Below are positions 1 to 7,347 of a stretch of DNA of 64,000 nt, piece after piece. Source of the stretch: Rikenella microfusus DSM 15922. Lineage in GTDB: Bacteria > Bacteroidota > Bacteroidia > Bacteroidales > Rikenellaceae. How positions within the stretch are numbered: position 1 is the first letter of the stretch; each line of letters opens with the position of its first letter. Under the pieces are notes generated by a model. The model ran no database searches and was not told the origin of the DNA. It saw only the letters and a list, made by a program, of their open reading frames with translations. The DNA lies in the NCBI RefSeq assembly GCF_000427365.1, contig NZ_KE386488.1, positions 1,399,882 through 1,463,881 of the forward strand, given 5' to 3'. The position numbers and the translations under genes are program-made.

Positions 1-2
1 AT

Positions 3-140
3 GCTTACCGTACCGAGATGAGTTGGTGGATCTTCGCGGTGGCGGGCCTGGCGACGCTGGTGATCGCGTTGTTCACGGTATTGGGGCAGAGCTATAAGGC
101 GGCGGTCGAAAATCCGGCCCATGCCGTCAAGGGCGAATAG
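3..140 (+). CDS. FtsX/MacB-type ABC transporter permease, C-terminal end only
   Basis: Only the last 45 codons lie in the window; the frame is open from the left edge to TAG. The residues form one hydrophobic segment (WWIFAVAGLATLVIALFTVL) followed by QSYKAAVENPAHAVKGE. A last membrane helix and then a short A-x-x-NP-x-x-x-L/V-x-x-E tail is the usual end of FtsX-like permease domains; the complete permease at 3.7-6.1 kb ends in the same way (ATANPVRSLRSE). The substrate cannot be inferred. A GC-rich hairpin follows 18 bases after the stop. Confidence 0.75.
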   Translation, partial: AYRTEMSWWIFAVAGLATLVIALFTVLGQSYKAAVENPAHAVKGE

Positions 141-157
141 CCGCCGCGGTCGTTTCG

Positions 158-188
158 GAGCCTCGGCCCGAGGACCGGGCCGAGGCTC
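158..188 (+). terminator. GC-rich hairpin after the permease gene
   Basis: A perfect 12-bp stem (GAGCCTCGGCCC with its complement) and a 7-base loop start 18 bases after the stop codon. There is no clear T-run, so its strength as a terminator is uncertain. Confidence 0.5.
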
Positions 189-409
189 TGCGGCCTGTAC
201 GGGCGGTCTGTTCCTGCCGCCCGGTTTCCTGCCGGTTCCGTCGAGGGGCCGGCAGGAAATGTTTGGATACGATTGGGGAATACGATTTTGCTCAAAACCG
301 TGCAATGATCTCCCCGACCGGCCCTGCGCTAAGCGGTACCTGCGGGGCGGTGGAAATCCTCGCAAAGGTCCCGGCAGGGGCTGCATCGGGGGAAGGTTGC
401 CGTTCCGGC

Positions 410-1090
410 TTCCTCCTTACGCCTCGGCCATCGAACTTGTTCGTATGGCCGAGGCGCCAGGAGGCAACCGCAGGTAAAAAAGAAAGTGCCCCGCCGGCAT
501 GAGGCGTCCGGCACAGCCGATGCCTCCGCGGCATAAGCGGGCGAAGAAAAATAAACGCCCGTCAGCGAAAGACATACAAGAAACCGTACAGTTAAATATT
601 ATGGCCGGAGCCAGCGGAGCCGCAACAAGCACTGCGCAGTTGCAGGTCGCCGCCCGGGGTGGCTCCGGCCTGACTAAGGGAGAACTTTGCGTAAAACCGT
701 ACGGTGATTTGCCGAGGGTCGCAGCCTGCGGAGACTGTGAACGAGCCTGGCGAGCGAGCGGGCCTCCGCGGGGCGAGGCTGCGGCCCGCGCGACCTGAAG
801 GTCGCAAAGCATGCCCCGGCCATTTAACCGTAGGTTTAACGAAGTACTCCCGGCTTCTTATAGTTGGTATCGAAGTACGGGTAGAGGTTGCCAACCCGGG
901 AATGTGCGATTTTCCGATCCGACGGGAGTCGGGAACGGGGAATCGCATTCCCGGCGACTTTTTTGCTTACTTTTTTGGTCGCACAAAAAAGTAAGTGCCC
1001 CGCGGCATGAGCGGGAAAGAAAGAACAAACGCTCGTCGGCGACAAACAGTACATTTAAACCTACGGTTAAATGAGGCTTCCACGTCAGCG
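410..1090. repeat. Long interspersed repeat, copy L1
   Basis: The core at about 898-985 starts GGGAATGTGCGATTTTCC and ends with a run into GCTTACTTTTTTGG. It recurs almost unchanged near 15638, 34575 (reverse orientation) and 51469. The core folds into a hairpin of about 55 bases, closed by GGGAATG/CATTCCC with an inner CCGAC-GGGA-GTCGG stem. In this copy it runs directly into a compact palindrome, CTTACTTTTTT-N8-AAAAAAGTAAG (about 964-993). Upstream, at 415-800, is a second module containing GGCCATCGAACTTGTTCGTA and the phrase GGCTCCGGCCTGACTAAGGG, also shared with other copies. It carries no transposase. Confidence 0.75.
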
Positions 1091-1344
1091 GGCGGGCCGG
1101 ACGCCTCCCCACGGGGAGTTCGGTGCCGTCGGGTATTCGAGCCGGGCTGTAACTACCCGAGACCTCCCGGGTGCCCGACCCGAATGAAAAATAACAATAC
1201 AATTAATTTGCAGGCAGAATCCGGAGCCGTCTGGGGTACCGTCGGCTGTTCCAATGGCGGGCAAAGTCGTATGGATGTACCTTGCAGGATTTCCGTTCGA
1301 CCACAGGGATTGCCGGAACCTCACCGTGGAGTCCTGTTATGGAG

Positions 1345-1380
1345 AAAAAGCAGCCCCTGTATATACAGGGGCTGCTTTTT
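1345..1380. terminator. Perfect bidirectional terminator hairpin
   Basis: A perfect 36-base palindrome: AAAAAGCAGCCCCTGTAT followed by its exact complement, ending in TTTTT on both strands. It lies 130 bases beyond the stop of the M48 protease gene, which reads leftwards, and probably ends that transcript. No gene reading from the left needs it, unless an unrecognised short RNA ends here. Confidence 0.8.
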
Positions 1381-1509
1381 CGTCGGATGGCCTGGCAGGC
1401 GGGATCCCGTACCGTGTCGTTGGCTGTGCCGCCGGGACGATACCGGCTGAGGGCGGCACCCGCACAATCCGGATATCGTGGGCCGAAGCTGTCCGGTGCA
1501 GTTCGGAAT

Positions 1510-2319
1510 TTATTCGGCGGTCTCCGTTTCGGGAGCCGTCATTTCCGGACGTTCGAACCCGTCGGCCGTCGCTTTTTCGGTCATCCGCTTGATCCGGTTA
1601 TCCAGGTCCGGATGCGTCGAAAATAATTGCTGAACTTTGTTGCTTTTGTCGGCTCCCATCTCCTCCTGCATTTTCTTCAGTTTTTCGAACGAGAGGGCCA
1701 TCGCCCACGGATTTTCTCCGTGGGATTTCAGGAAATCGTAGCCGTATTCGTCGGCGGCGTATTCCTGTTTCTGCGAAAACTTCGAATTGGTTACCGCTTC
1801 GCCGAGTTCGCCCAGCTGCGAGTCCGACAGCTTGGCCGCCGTACCTCCCGCCGAGCTTACCCCGTCGCGCAGGGCCGAAGCCAGCAGGGCCGTGCGGAAA
1901 GCATCCTTGCTGTCTTTGTTCATCACGTGCCCGATCTCATGGCCGATCACGCCCAGAATCTCTTCGTCCGTCATGATCTGCATCAGGCCCGCGAAGACCC
2001 GGATACTGCCGTCCGCACAGGCGAACGCATTGACGTCCCGGACACGGTATGCTTTGATATTCAGTCCGTCCACGTTGATTTTCTCCGTAATCTTCGCCAA
2101 CCGCACGGCGAACGGGTCGTCTCCTTCGCAGACGGGATTGTGTTCGTCCATCCAGTCGATGTATTCTTTGACATAACCTTCGATTTCGGCGTCGGTCAGC
2201 GTGGCCGCCTTAAGTACTTTGGCGCCTGCGCCGATGGCTTTGTTCAGTTTGAACTGGGCATGCGAGACGCCCGTAGTGGCGAGAGCCGCAACCAGTAAAA
2301 AAGTAAAGATTTTCTTCAT
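1510..2319 (-). CDS. M48-family zinc metalloprotease, exported
   Basis: The 269-residue product has a signal peptide (about residues 1-21, ending SHA/Q). The M48 zinc site is HEIGH at 127-131, with the third ligand in the EYAAD motif at 186-190. An STHPDLDNRI motif near the C terminus is typical of YggG/LoiP-type periplasmic M48 proteases, which degrade or refold envelope proteins. There is no lipobox, so it should be soluble in the periplasm. The promoter at 2350-2380 fits the Bacteroidota consensus and places the transcript start about 25 bases before the ATG. It appears monocistronic, with a terminator on each side. The family is clear; the substrate is not. Confidence 0.92.
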   Translation of the reverse strand: MKKIFTFLLVAALATTGVSHAQFKLNKAIGAGAKVLKAATLTDAEIEGYVKEYIDWMDEHNPVCEGDDPFAVRLAKITEKINVDGLNIKAYRVRDVNAFACADGSIRVFAGLMQIMTDEEILGVIGHEIGHVMNKDSKDAFRTALLASALRDGVSSAGGTAAKLSDSQLGELGEAVTNSKFSQKQEYAADEYGYDFLKSHGENPWAMALSFEKLKKMQEEMGADKSNKVQQLFSTHPDLDNRIKRMTEKATADGFERPEMTAPETETAE

Positions 2320-2349
2320 GAATGTTGGGGGTTTCGTTTGTTATGTATG

Positions 2350-2380
2350 CAAAAGTAGGTCAATGCCGCCGGGTTTCCAA
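2350..2380 (-). promoter_or_regulatory. Bacteroidota-type promoter of the M48 protease gene
   Basis: On the minus strand TTG (2380-2378) is followed after 20 bases by TACTTTTG (2357-2350), matching TTG-N19-21-TAnnTTTG. The expected start is near 2344, about 25 bases before the ATG. Confidence 0.75.
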
Positions 2381-2412
2381 TTATTTTACGTCAGTTTTCC
2401 GTAAAAACGAAT

Positions 2413-2445
2413 GCGGCGGCCTGCGATAAACGCGCAGGCCGCCGC
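2413..2445 (-). terminator. Terminator after the flavodoxin-DUF2023 operon
   Basis: A perfect 13-bp stem (GCGGCGGCCTGCG and its complement) with a 7-base loop. On the minus strand it is followed by ATTCGTTTTTAC, which gives a T-run. It separates the flavodoxin operon from the M48 promoter. Confidence 0.8.
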
Positions 2446-2493
2446 TCGGACATAACAAACGATGAAAAAGAGATGTAAAATAAGGAATTATAT

Positions 2494-2590
2494 ATATTAC
2501 CTGTTTTTCCGGCTCGCGCCACCGCCCGGACGGCAGAAAACCATCCGGCGCAAAACCGGCCAAAGTATATTTCGTTCCCCGATACATGCG
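2494..2590 (-). repeat. Short GC-rich intergenic repeat R3, copy a
   Basis: Read on the minus strand it contains CCGGATGG-N7-CCGTCCGG, then GGGCGGTGGCGCGAGCCGGAAAAACAG split over two lines of the same pattern (GGCG, GCGAGCCG, AAAAACAG). Similar blocks occur at 24784-24862, 37374-37442 and 43155-43207. It lies 3' of the DUF2023 gene, before the operon terminator. Confidence 0.5.
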
Positions 2591-2610
2591 GGGAAATGCA
2601 GAATCGCCTT

Positions 2611-2982
2611 TCAGACTGCCCGTAGAGCCGCCGATTTCATTTTCCGCTGGCAGAAACGCTCGCATTGCAGACCGATGTCGTAACCGAGCATGGCTCCCAG
2701 CATGAAATCCTCTTCGGGCGTCAGCAGGTTCAGGGGTTTGTCCACGAACGAGCGGACCGCGTCCAGACAGGCGCGTTTGCCGAAATAGAGATTGACCTTG
2801 TTCCCCGATACGGGCTGACACAGGTATTCGATGTGCTGCCGTTCGAGGCGTTGGATCATGAAATCCGCGCACGTTCTGCACATCGTGCAGAGAATCAGGC
2901 TGCGTACCCCTTTCTTGAACTCGTAGATGTGGTGCATGAAGACCCGCATCTCGGAGAAATCGGAGTAATCGGGCCGGTTCAT
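2611..2982 (-). CDS. DUF2023 family protein coupled to flavodoxin
   Basis: A 123-residue protein with the DUF2023 signature MRVFMHHIYEFKKGVRSLIL near the start. It is rich in cysteine, notably CTMCRTC at about 32-38 and the CERFC pair near 107-111. The start is fixed by an ATGA overlap with the flavodoxin stop (ATG at 2982, TGA at 2981-2979), implying translational coupling. DUF2023 genes are known to sit next to flavodoxin genes in Bacteroidota, but no function is established. The clustered cysteines could bind metal or take part in redox chemistry with the flavodoxin; that is inference. A longer open frame upstream is out of frame with flavodoxin and is rejected. Confidence 0.88.
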   Translation of the reverse strand: MNRPDYSDFSEMRVFMHHIYEFKKGVRSLILCTMCRTCADFMIQRLERQHIEYLCQPVSGNKVNLYFGKRACLDAVRSFVDKPLNLLTPEEDFMLGAMLGYDIGLQCERFCQRKMKSAALRAV

Positions 2983-3482
2983 GACAATTCGGTTTTTAAC
3001 CGGGCTGTCCATCTTTCGATCCGGTCGGCCGTCAGGTTGCCTTCGTTGTTCTCGTCGATCGGCAGCCCGACGAACTTGCCTTCCTGTACGGCTGCCGAGC
3101 TGTCGAACGTATATTCCGACGGATCGCAGGAGCCGACGAAACGGCAGCCGGTCGCGGCCAGGTCGTCGTGCAGTACGCCGATGGCGTCGCAAAAAGTGTC
3201 GGAATAGCCCGCCGAGTCGCCGCAGCCGAACAACGCTACGGTCTTGCCCGAAAGGTTTTCGGCCTTGAGTTTGTCGGCGAATCCGTACCAATCGTCCTGC
3301 AACTCGCCGCTGCCCCAGGTCGAGGTACCCAGAATCAGGCAATCGTAGTCGCGTACTTTCGAGATGTCGGTGTCCGCAACATTGTGGATATCGCCGGCGC
3401 TTATGCCGAGTTTCTCGCCGATCTGTGCGGCGATGGCTTCCGTGGTGCCGAGCGTGCTTCCGTAAAAAATTCCTGTTTTCAT
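2979..3482 (-). CDS. fldA: Flavodoxin
   Basis: A long-chain flavodoxin of 167 residues that binds FMN and carries electrons, often in place of ferredoxin under low iron. The phosphate-binding loop is at the N terminus (FYGSTLGTTEAIA). The two flavin-flanking loops appear as GTSTWGSGELQDDW and FGCGDSAGYSDTFCDA. I chose the ATG giving MKTGIFYGS, as in family members; an ATG two codons upstream (3488) is also possible. It overlaps the DUF2023 gene by four bases. A TAGCTTTG promoter box lies upstream at 3511-3518. I see no convincing Fur-type operator. Confidence 0.95.
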   Translation of the reverse strand: MKTGIFYGSTLGTTEAIAAQIGEKLGISAGDIHNVADTDISKVRDYDCLILGTSTWGSGELQDDWYGFADKLKAENLSGKTVALFGCGDSAGYSDTFCDAIGVLHDDLAATGCRFVGSCDPSEYTFDSSAAVQEGKFVGLPIDENNEGNLTADRIERWTARLKTELS

Positions 3483-3510
3483 TCCCATGGCTTCGTATTT
3501 TTGTTTGTTA

Positions 3511-3518
3511 CAAAGCTA
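3511..3518 (-). promoter_or_regulatory. -7 box of the flavodoxin operon
   Basis: TAGCTTTG on the minus strand matches TAnnTTTG exactly, 28 bases before the ATG at 3482. No TTG is found at the usual upstream distance, so control may need an activator. Confidence 0.55.
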
Positions 3519-3702
3519 TGGTTTCCTGCGCGGGACGGGAATCCCCAAAAATGGGGAATTTGCAAAACGGACATCCCCATTTCCGGCGTCGGGCGCTCCC
3601 GTTCCCCCCTCCGCGGTCTGAATAAGGCCGGGCTGCGGATATATTCCCGGCCGGAATATGGCGTTATGAGTCCGCTCGCGGCGTTTTGCGTCGCGGGGGC
3701 GC

Positions 3703-6054
3703 TTATTCCGAACGCAACGAACGCACGGGATTGGCCGTGGCCGCGCGCCAGCTTTGGAAGCCGACCGTCAGCATGACCACGAACAGGGTAATCGCACCGC
3801 CTGCGAGGAAAAAGCCCCCATGCGGATCGACTCGATAGGGATAATTCCGCAACCATTGCGACATCAGGTAGTAGGCCGCCGGCGTCGCTATGGCGAAAGC
3901 GATGCCTACGTAGATCAGATAACTGCGGACGAGTAATCCGACGATCTGGAGAACGGTGGCTCCCTGGACTTTCCGTACGCCGATTTCTTTTTTCCGGCGG
4001 GCGTTCGAGAAGACGATCAACCCGAAAATACCGAAACAGGAGATCAGCATAGCCAATACCGAAAAGACGCCGAAGATCGTCTTGAACCGTTGTTCGGAAT
4101 GGTAAAGCTGCGCCAGATAGGTGTCGAGCAGCTCTATCTCCAGCGGTTGCGAGGGAGCGAATCGTTCGTAGATCGTCCCGATCTCCCTGAAAACACGTTG
4201 TATGTCGTCGATCGAACCTGCTTCGACCCTGACGTTTATCAATCCCGCTTCGATCGGCAGGATGAACATGGCTAACGGTTCGACCCCCTGGCGCAAGGGT
4301 TTGAAGTTGAAATCGCGGCATACGCCGTTGACTCTCAGCAACGGGATATGGGGATCGTCGCCCGGTGTCTGCTGGATGCGCAGTTGGTTGTAATCGTCGA
4401 CCTGGAGCGCCGCCATGGCGGCTTCGTTCAGGATTACGCTCGTCGTGCCGTCCCGGAACCGTGTATCTCCCTGCACCATTTCGACGCCGAAGGTGGAAAA
4501 GAACGCTGTGTCGATATAAAGGAATTTGCTCCATATCTCTTTTTTCTCTTCCTGGTAACGTCCCTGCAACTTGGCTCCCATGTCTATGTTCCCCACCGTT
4601 CCGGGTGTCAGGCTCACGTTTTGTACGAACGGCAGCTGCCGGAGTTCCGAAAAGAAAGCCTGCCGGTGTTCGTAGATCGTATTGTCCATCCCGATACAGA
4701 CGATCTGTTCCTTGTCGAACCCCAGGTCTTTGGTACGGAGGTGGTCCAGTTGGGCCGAGATGATCAGCGTGCAGACGATCACTCCGATCGATGCTACCAG
4801 TTGAACGACGATCAGAATCCGGCGGAACAGCAATACGCCGCGTCCGCGTCCGATACGGCCGGTGTACAACGTATTCACCGGATCGAGCGCGCTGAGATAG
4901 AAGGCCGGATAACTGCCGGCGATCGTCCCTACCGCCAATGTCCCTCCGAGGAGTATGCCCCATTGCCACGGCCGGTCCATCCAAATGAACGGATATTCGA
5001 ATCCGACGAGGCTGTTATAAAAAGGCAGCAACAGATCGACCATGACCAGTGCCAGCAGCATGGCGCAAAAGGTCATTGCCACGGATTCGCCCAGAAACCG
5101 GGCGATGAGCCGCGAGCGTGTGGCGCCATTGACCTTGCGCAGGCCGATCTCTTTGGCGCGTACCATGCCCTGGGCCGTCGAAAGGTTGAAAAAATTGACG
5201 ACGGCCAGCAGCAGAATGATGATCCCGACCCAGATCATGGCGACGACTTGTTTGTGGTTCCCGCCTTTGAACGAAGTGAACAGATCGGCATAGTTGAAAT
5301 AGACATCCGACAGAGGATAACATACCACGCGTTCGACCTCGTACTGCAAGTTGCCGTTTCTGCGGACGACGTCCTGTATCTTTTCGTTGAGGGCCTCGAT
5401 GTTCCGGCCGGGACGTACTTTGGCGAAAATTTCGTATTGCCAGCTGTTCCAGTCCTGATCCAGCGTGCGCCCTTCGTAAAGCTCCTGCCGAGGGTTCAGC
5501 GGCAGCACGAACGAGAATCGGATGGACGAGTTCATCGGGATATCCGCGGCCACAGCGGTAACGACATACCGGTTGTCGTCTCCGATAACGACAGTCTGTC
5601 CGATGGGACTTTCGTTGCCGAACAGGGCGCGGGCGGTGGTTGCGGTCAGTACGATCGAATGGATGTCGGGCAGCGGATTGTCGCGGTTGCCCTGTACGAT
5701 CGGGAAAGTGAACACGTCGAAAAACGACGGGTCGGCCAGCAGAAAACCGTCCTGAGCATGGACCGACTCTTCGCTGTCGGGAAGTTTGACCGATACGGAA
5801 TAGTTCCGGCCGGAGACGTTGGCGATGGCTTCGATTTCCGGCACGCCTCTGCCGATGGTGGGTGCCAGAGCATAGGGGCATCCCCAGCCGCTGATTTTAT
5901 ATATCCGTTCCGAATCTTCGTGGAACATGTTCATCGTGAGTTCCCGCGCGGCATACATGCCGATGAAAATGACGGTGGCCAGGGCGACGGCGAATCCCAG
6001 TATGTTGAGTCTCACGTAGAGTTTATGTCTGGGGAATAAAGTTTTGAGACGCAT
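3703..6054 (-). CDS. MacB/FtsX-type ABC transporter permease, two-module
   Basis: The 783-residue inner membrane protein has the usual Bacteroidota architecture of a duplicated permease: a first helix (about residues 12-35), a large periplasmic MacB-like domain, an FtsX block of three helices around 280-420, a second periplasmic domain, and a final FtsX block from about 660 ending NPVRSLRSE. It contains no ATP-binding domain, so it needs a separate ATPase, which is not adjacent. Such permeases move lipoproteins, peptides or lipids, or transmit force, rather than acting as classical pumps. The chosen ATG (MRLKTLF) is two codons inside a possible earlier one at 6060. A TATATTTG box lies about 40 bases upstream. 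Confidence 0.9.
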   Translation of the reverse strand: MRLKTLFPRHKLYVRLNILGFAVALATVIFIGMYAARELTMNMFHEDSERIYKISGWGCPYALAPTIGRGVPEIEAIANVSGRNYSVSVKLPDSEESVHAQDGFLLADPSFFDVFTFPIVQGNRDNPLPDIHSIVLTATTARALFGNESPIGQTVVIGDDNRYVVTAVAADIPMNSSIRFSFVLPLNPRQELYEGRTLDQDWNSWQYEIFAKVRPGRNIEALNEKIQDVVRRNGNLQYEVERVVCYPLSDVYFNYADLFTSFKGGNHKQVVAMIWVGIIILLLAVVNFFNLSTAQGMVRAKEIGLRKVNGATRSRLIARFLGESVAMTFCAMLLALVMVDLLLPFYNSLVGFEYPFIWMDRPWQWGILLGGTLAVGTIAGSYPAFYLSALDPVNTLYTGRIGRGRGVLLFRRILIVVQLVASIGVIVCTLIISAQLDHLRTKDLGFDKEQIVCIGMDNTIYEHRQAFFSELRQLPFVQNVSLTPGTVGNIDMGAKLQGRYQEEKKEIWSKFLYIDTAFFSTFGVEMVQGDTRFRDGTTSVILNEAAMAALQVDDYNQLRIQQTPGDDPHIPLLRVNGVCRDFNFKPLRQGVEPLAMFILPIEAGLINVRVEAGSIDDIQRVFREIGTIYERFAPSQPLEIELLDTYLAQLYHSEQRFKTIFGVFSVLAMLISCFGIFGLIVFSNARRKKEIGVRKVQGATVLQIVGLLVRSYLIYVGIAFAIATPAAYYLMSQWLRNYPYRVDPHGGFFLAGGAITLFVVMLTVGFQSWRAATANPVRSLRSE

Positions 6055-6094
6055 GGGCAAGAGGGAAATAGGATGAAAAATGACAGAGACTCAA

Positions 6095-6102
6095 CAAATA
6101 TA
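6095..6102 (-). promoter_or_regulatory. -7 box of the MacB-type permease gene
   Basis: TATATTTG on the minus strand matches TAnnTTTG. It predicts a start near 6089 and a leader of about 35 bases. No good -33 element is visible. Confidence 0.5.
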
Positions 6103-6304
6103 AAAATTTACCCGCAGGCGCCGGGATACATAGTCGTTCCGTTACGAGCGCATGTCCTTGCGGGGCATAAAAACGACGTATGGCGATATTCCCGGCTTCC
6201 GCCGGCCGGGCGTCGCATTCCCTGGGTCGGAACCGGCTCGCAGAATCGAGCGCGTCTCTCTCCCGCCTGCAACCAGGGGGATAGAGGAACATGCCGTTTT
6301 TTCC

Positions 6305-6312
6305 TATCTTTG
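6305..6312 (+). promoter_or_regulatory. -7 box directly before the CDF start codon
   Basis: TATCTTTG is followed by only five bases (TTCGC) before the first of two adjacent ATG codons at 6318 and 6321. If transcription starts 5-7 bases after the box, as is usual, the mRNA has no leader. Confidence 0.5.
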
Positions 6313-6317
6313 TTCGC

Positions 6318-7319
6318 ATGATGGATGCCGGCAGGATAAAACAGCGGGTACAGGCCCGGATGGTGGCGGTTTCGGTCGTGCTGATGGCCGGCAAGTTCCT
6401 GGCGTTTTTTGTGACCGGCTCGGTCGGTATCCTGACCGATGCGATGGAGAGCATCGTCAATGTGACGGCCGGTTTCATCACCTTTTACAGCCTGCGGCTC
6501 TCCGCCCGCCCGAAAGATGCCGGGCACCCTTTCGGGCACGGGAAAGTGGAACTGATTTCCGCATCGGTCGAGGGGCTGATGATTCTCGTGGCCGGAGCCT
6601 TGATCGCGGTCGAAGGGATCAGGCGGTTGTTTGCGCCCCAGATGCCCGAACGGCTGGACGTCGGGATCGTCGTGGTCGCCGTCGCGGGACTTGTCAATTG
6701 GGTAGCCGGATGGTACAGTATCCGTATGGGGCGGAGATACGACTCCATCGCGCTGGTGGCCGGCGGCAGGCATCTGCAATCGGACACCTATTCGACCGTC
6801 GGGCTGGTCGCCGGGCTGGCGTTGCTCTATTTCACCCGGATTCCGTGGATCGACGGTGCGCTGGCGCTCGTCTTCGGTTCGGTGATCGGCGCGACGGGCA
6901 TCCGGATACTGCGCAAAACGGTCGGCGGGCTGACGGACAAGGCCGACCGGAACGTGCTGGAACAGATTGTCCGTACTCTTTCGGGCCGTCGGAGACCCGA
7001 GTGGATCGACGTGCACAACCTCAAGGCGATCCGTTACGGCAGCCTGTTGTATGTGGATTGCGACCTGACCTTGCCGTGGTATTACAACATCGCCCAGGGA
7101 CACGACGCCTGCGAAGCCTTGCAGGAGAGTCTCCGGACGGGATTCGACGGGAGGCTGCTGGTATCGGTGCATACCGATTCCTGCCGCGAGCACCATTGCG
7201 CGCATTGTCAGGTATGCGACTGCCCTTACCGTCGTTCGCCGTTCAGGGTCGTGCAGCCTTTCACGCTGGCCGAAATGACCAAAAGCGACGAAACACGCAG
7301 CGCCGAAGGGGAGGAGTAG
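6318..7319 (+). CDS. Cation diffusion facilitator (CDF) metal exporter
   Basis: A 333-residue inner membrane antiporter that should expel divalent metal ions (Zn, Fe, Mn or Cd; not decidable here) in exchange for protons. The metal-site helices show GILTDAMESIVNV, with aspartate and a downstream serine, and the family motif HPFGHGKVE. Five or six hydrophobic segments end near residue 205, followed by the cytoplasmic dimerisation domain. The tail is odd: after HTDSC it runs EHHCAHCQVCDCP, a cluster of Cys and His that may sense metal. I chose the ATG at 6318 because a promoter box lies just before it; the earlier ATG at 6291 would lie upstream of that box. The GH20 gene starts 28 bases later, perhaps in the same transcript. 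Confidence 0.9.
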   Translation: MMDAGRIKQRVQARMVAVSVVLMAGKFLAFFVTGSVGILTDAMESIVNVTAGFITFYSLRLSARPKDAGHPFGHGKVELISASVEGLMILVAGALIAVEGIRRLFAPQMPERLDVGIVVVAVAGLVNWVAGWYSIRMGRRYDSIALVAGGRHLQSDTYSTVGLVAGLALLYFTRIPWIDGALALVFGSVIGATGIRILRKTVGGLTDKADRNVLEQIVRTLSGRRRPEWIDVHNLKAIRYGSLLYVDCDLTLPWYYNIAQGHDACEALQESLRTGFDGRLLVSVHTDSCREHHCAHCQVCDCPYRRSPFRVVQPFTLAEMTKSDETRSAEGEE

Positions 7320-7347
7320 CGAAACCGAAAATCATCAACCCAAACCT

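Larger units (their letters stand above)
189..1509. other. 1.3 kb non-coding stretch filled with repeats
   Basis: I see no credible gene here. Short open frames overlap on both strands and match no family. The stretch holds repeat copy L1 (about 410-1090) and a perfect bidirectional hairpin at 1345-1380. The segments 189-410, 1091-1344 and 1381-1509 contain nothing I recognise. Confidence 0.6.

Noticed and set aside
410-1090. CRISPR array or group II intron in the repeat-rich gap
   Set aside because: There is no regular repeat-spacer pattern, no cas gene and no reverse transcriptase. The repeats are long and dispersed over the window.
2983-3342. Upstream extension of the DUF2023 frame
   Set aside because: It overlaps flavodoxin out of frame and has no DUF2023 similarity. 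The ATG at 2982 overlapping the flavodoxin stop is the natural start.
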